NCBI RefSeq assembly: GCF_001707755.1
Contig: NZ_MBDL01000012.1
Location: forward strand, 1 to 64,000
Direction of reading: 5' to 3'
From: Acinetobacter celticus
GTDB lineage: Bacteria; Pseudomonadota; Gammaproteobacteria; Pseudomonadales; Moraxellaceae
Length of the DNA stretch: 64,000 nucleotides
Under the pieces are notes generated by a model. That model was not told the DNA's origin. It ran no database searches and saw only the letters and a list, made by a program, of their open reading frames with translations. Positions 63,154-64,000 of the stretch are shown piece after piece (position 1 is the first letter of the stretch; each line of letters starts with the position of its first letter). The translations under genes and the position numbers were made by a program.

Positions 63154-64000
63154 ATGGCTGAAAAAAATTATAAAGATAGCTCTGATACTTTTTTATCAGT
63201 CACTATTATTATTCCTGTATTCAATGATCAAGAAGGTTTAAACAGATGCTTACAAGCAATATCACTACAGACGTATCCTTTTAATAACCTTGAAGTTATT
63301 ATAGTTGATAATGGGTCTAAACAACCAATTATTTTGGAAAGTCTAACTACTTATGAAGTTAAGCTTATTGAGTGTAAAACTCCTGGCTCTTATGCTGCAA
63401 GAAATGCAGGCGTAAAAGTAGCTAAGAATGACATATTTTGTTTTATTGATGCAGACTGTTGGCCTGATAAAGATTGGCTAAAGTCTAGTATAGCAACATT
63501 AAAAATCTATGACGGAAAAAGTATTGTAGGAGGAGAAGTAAAAGTTATAAAACCCCAAAAGCCAACGTCCGTTGCTCTCTATCAATATATAACTGGGTTT
63601 GATCAAAAAAATAATATTAAAAATAAAGGTTTTTCAGTGACAGCAAACCTTACTTGTTTTCGTAGACAATTCAAACAAGTAGGTTTTTTCTCTGAAACAC
63701 TGTTTTCTGGTGGTGATTTAGAATGGTCTTTACGTGCTAGCAAGAATAGTTTATCAATAGTTTATGACTCCAAATCTATTGTTTATACTGAACCGCGCAC
63801 TACATTACGCTCTGCAATTATACAAGCAAGACGAGTAACTGCTGGTAGAAAAGTATTACGTGAGCTGAATGTGGTACATGTAAGTGCCTATAGCCTAGCT
63901 AAAAAAAGAACGCCATGGCAAGCTATAATATTCATATTTTCTAAAAATGAGTTTTCAGTTTTTGATAGAATTCGTGTTATTTGTGTAGCAAGTATAATTC
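63154..64000 (+). CDS. GT2 family glycosyltransferase (3' end outside window)
   Basis: 282 codons visible from ATG 63154 (AGGA upstream), frame still open at the window edge. Motifs: VTIIIPVFNDQEGLNRCL, IIVDNGS, GSYAARNAGVKVAKNDIFCFIDAD (DxD; in part) and the acceptor-side SGGDLEWSLRA. Family 2 glycosyltransferase, cytosolic, unknown sugar. Low GC. It may belong with the two genes before it or begin an adjacent polysaccharide locus. Confidence 0.87.
   Translation, partial: MAEKNYKDSSDTFLSVTIIIPVFNDQEGLNRCLQAISLQTYPFNNLEVIIVDNGSKQPIILESLTTYEVKLIECKTPGSYAARNAGVKVAKNDIFCFIDADCWPDKDWLKSSIATLKIYDGKSIVGGEVKVIKPQKPTSVALYQYITGFDQKNNIKNKGFSVTANLTCFRRQFKQVGFFSETLFSGGDLEWSLRASKNSLSIVYDSKSIVYTEPRTTLRSAIIQARRVTAGRKVLRELNVVHVSAYSLAKKRTPWQAIIFIFSKNEFSVFDRIRVICVASII

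Overview
The window looks like chromosomal DNA from an Acinetobacter species (Moraxellaceae). It is AT-rich with short intergenic gaps. Many proteins match Acinetobacter forms I recognise: the efflux pumps AbeM and CraA, a SpoT with a degenerate synthetase domain, and the rpsP-rimM-trmD-rplS block beside the type IV pilus cluster. The closest species cannot be named by eye. I saw no tRNA, rRNA, CRISPR array, complete insertion sequence or prophage.

Layout. 1-11 kb: the 3'-truncated end of a DEAD-box helicase gene, suhB, dxs, a Cys-cluster regulator divergent from a membrane protein, ribA, hemN/hemF and aroE. 11-30 kb: a large unknown lipoprotein, an acyl-CoA dehydrogenase, hemW, abeM, an ABC1-type kinase, crcB, a NYN-domain protein, a HopJ-like protein, a chagasin-like inhibitor, two related exported proteins around a methyltransferase, an orphan ParA, a PerM-like permease and sodC. 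30-42 kb: craA, an AbiH-like remnant, a probable D-2-hydroxyglutarate dehydrogenase divergent from serA, two RhtA-like exporters around a decayed lipoprotein gene, a TSUP permease, truB, and the lipase chaperone/lipase pair lifO-lipA. 42-52.5 kb: rplS-trmD-rimM-rpsP, then a minor-pilin/PilY1 operon (fimU-pilV-pilW-pilX-pilY1 and two pilin-like genes). 52.6-58.6 kb: ispH, gmk, rpoZ, spoT, ridA, bfd and bfr. 58.6-64 kb: a 5'-truncated pilin gene, a small broken gene, pilA with a sigma-54-type promoter, and three glycosyltransferase genes, the last cut by the window end.

How genes work together. hemN, hemF and hemW bear on haem synthesis or haem handling. The D-2-hydroxyglutarate dehydrogenase probably removes the by-product of SerA. 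LifO folds LipA for secretion. The minor pilins and PilY1 prime the pilus built from PilA. The genes after pilA look like a lipid-linked sugar pathway that could glycosylate the pilin.

Most interesting points: the pilA-linked GT-C/GT2 locus, the truncated pilin gene facing it, a bacterioferritin that has lost most ferroxidase ligands, the serA/D-2-HGDH pair, and several gene remnants (AbiH-like, lipoprotein, small ORF with an in-frame TGA).
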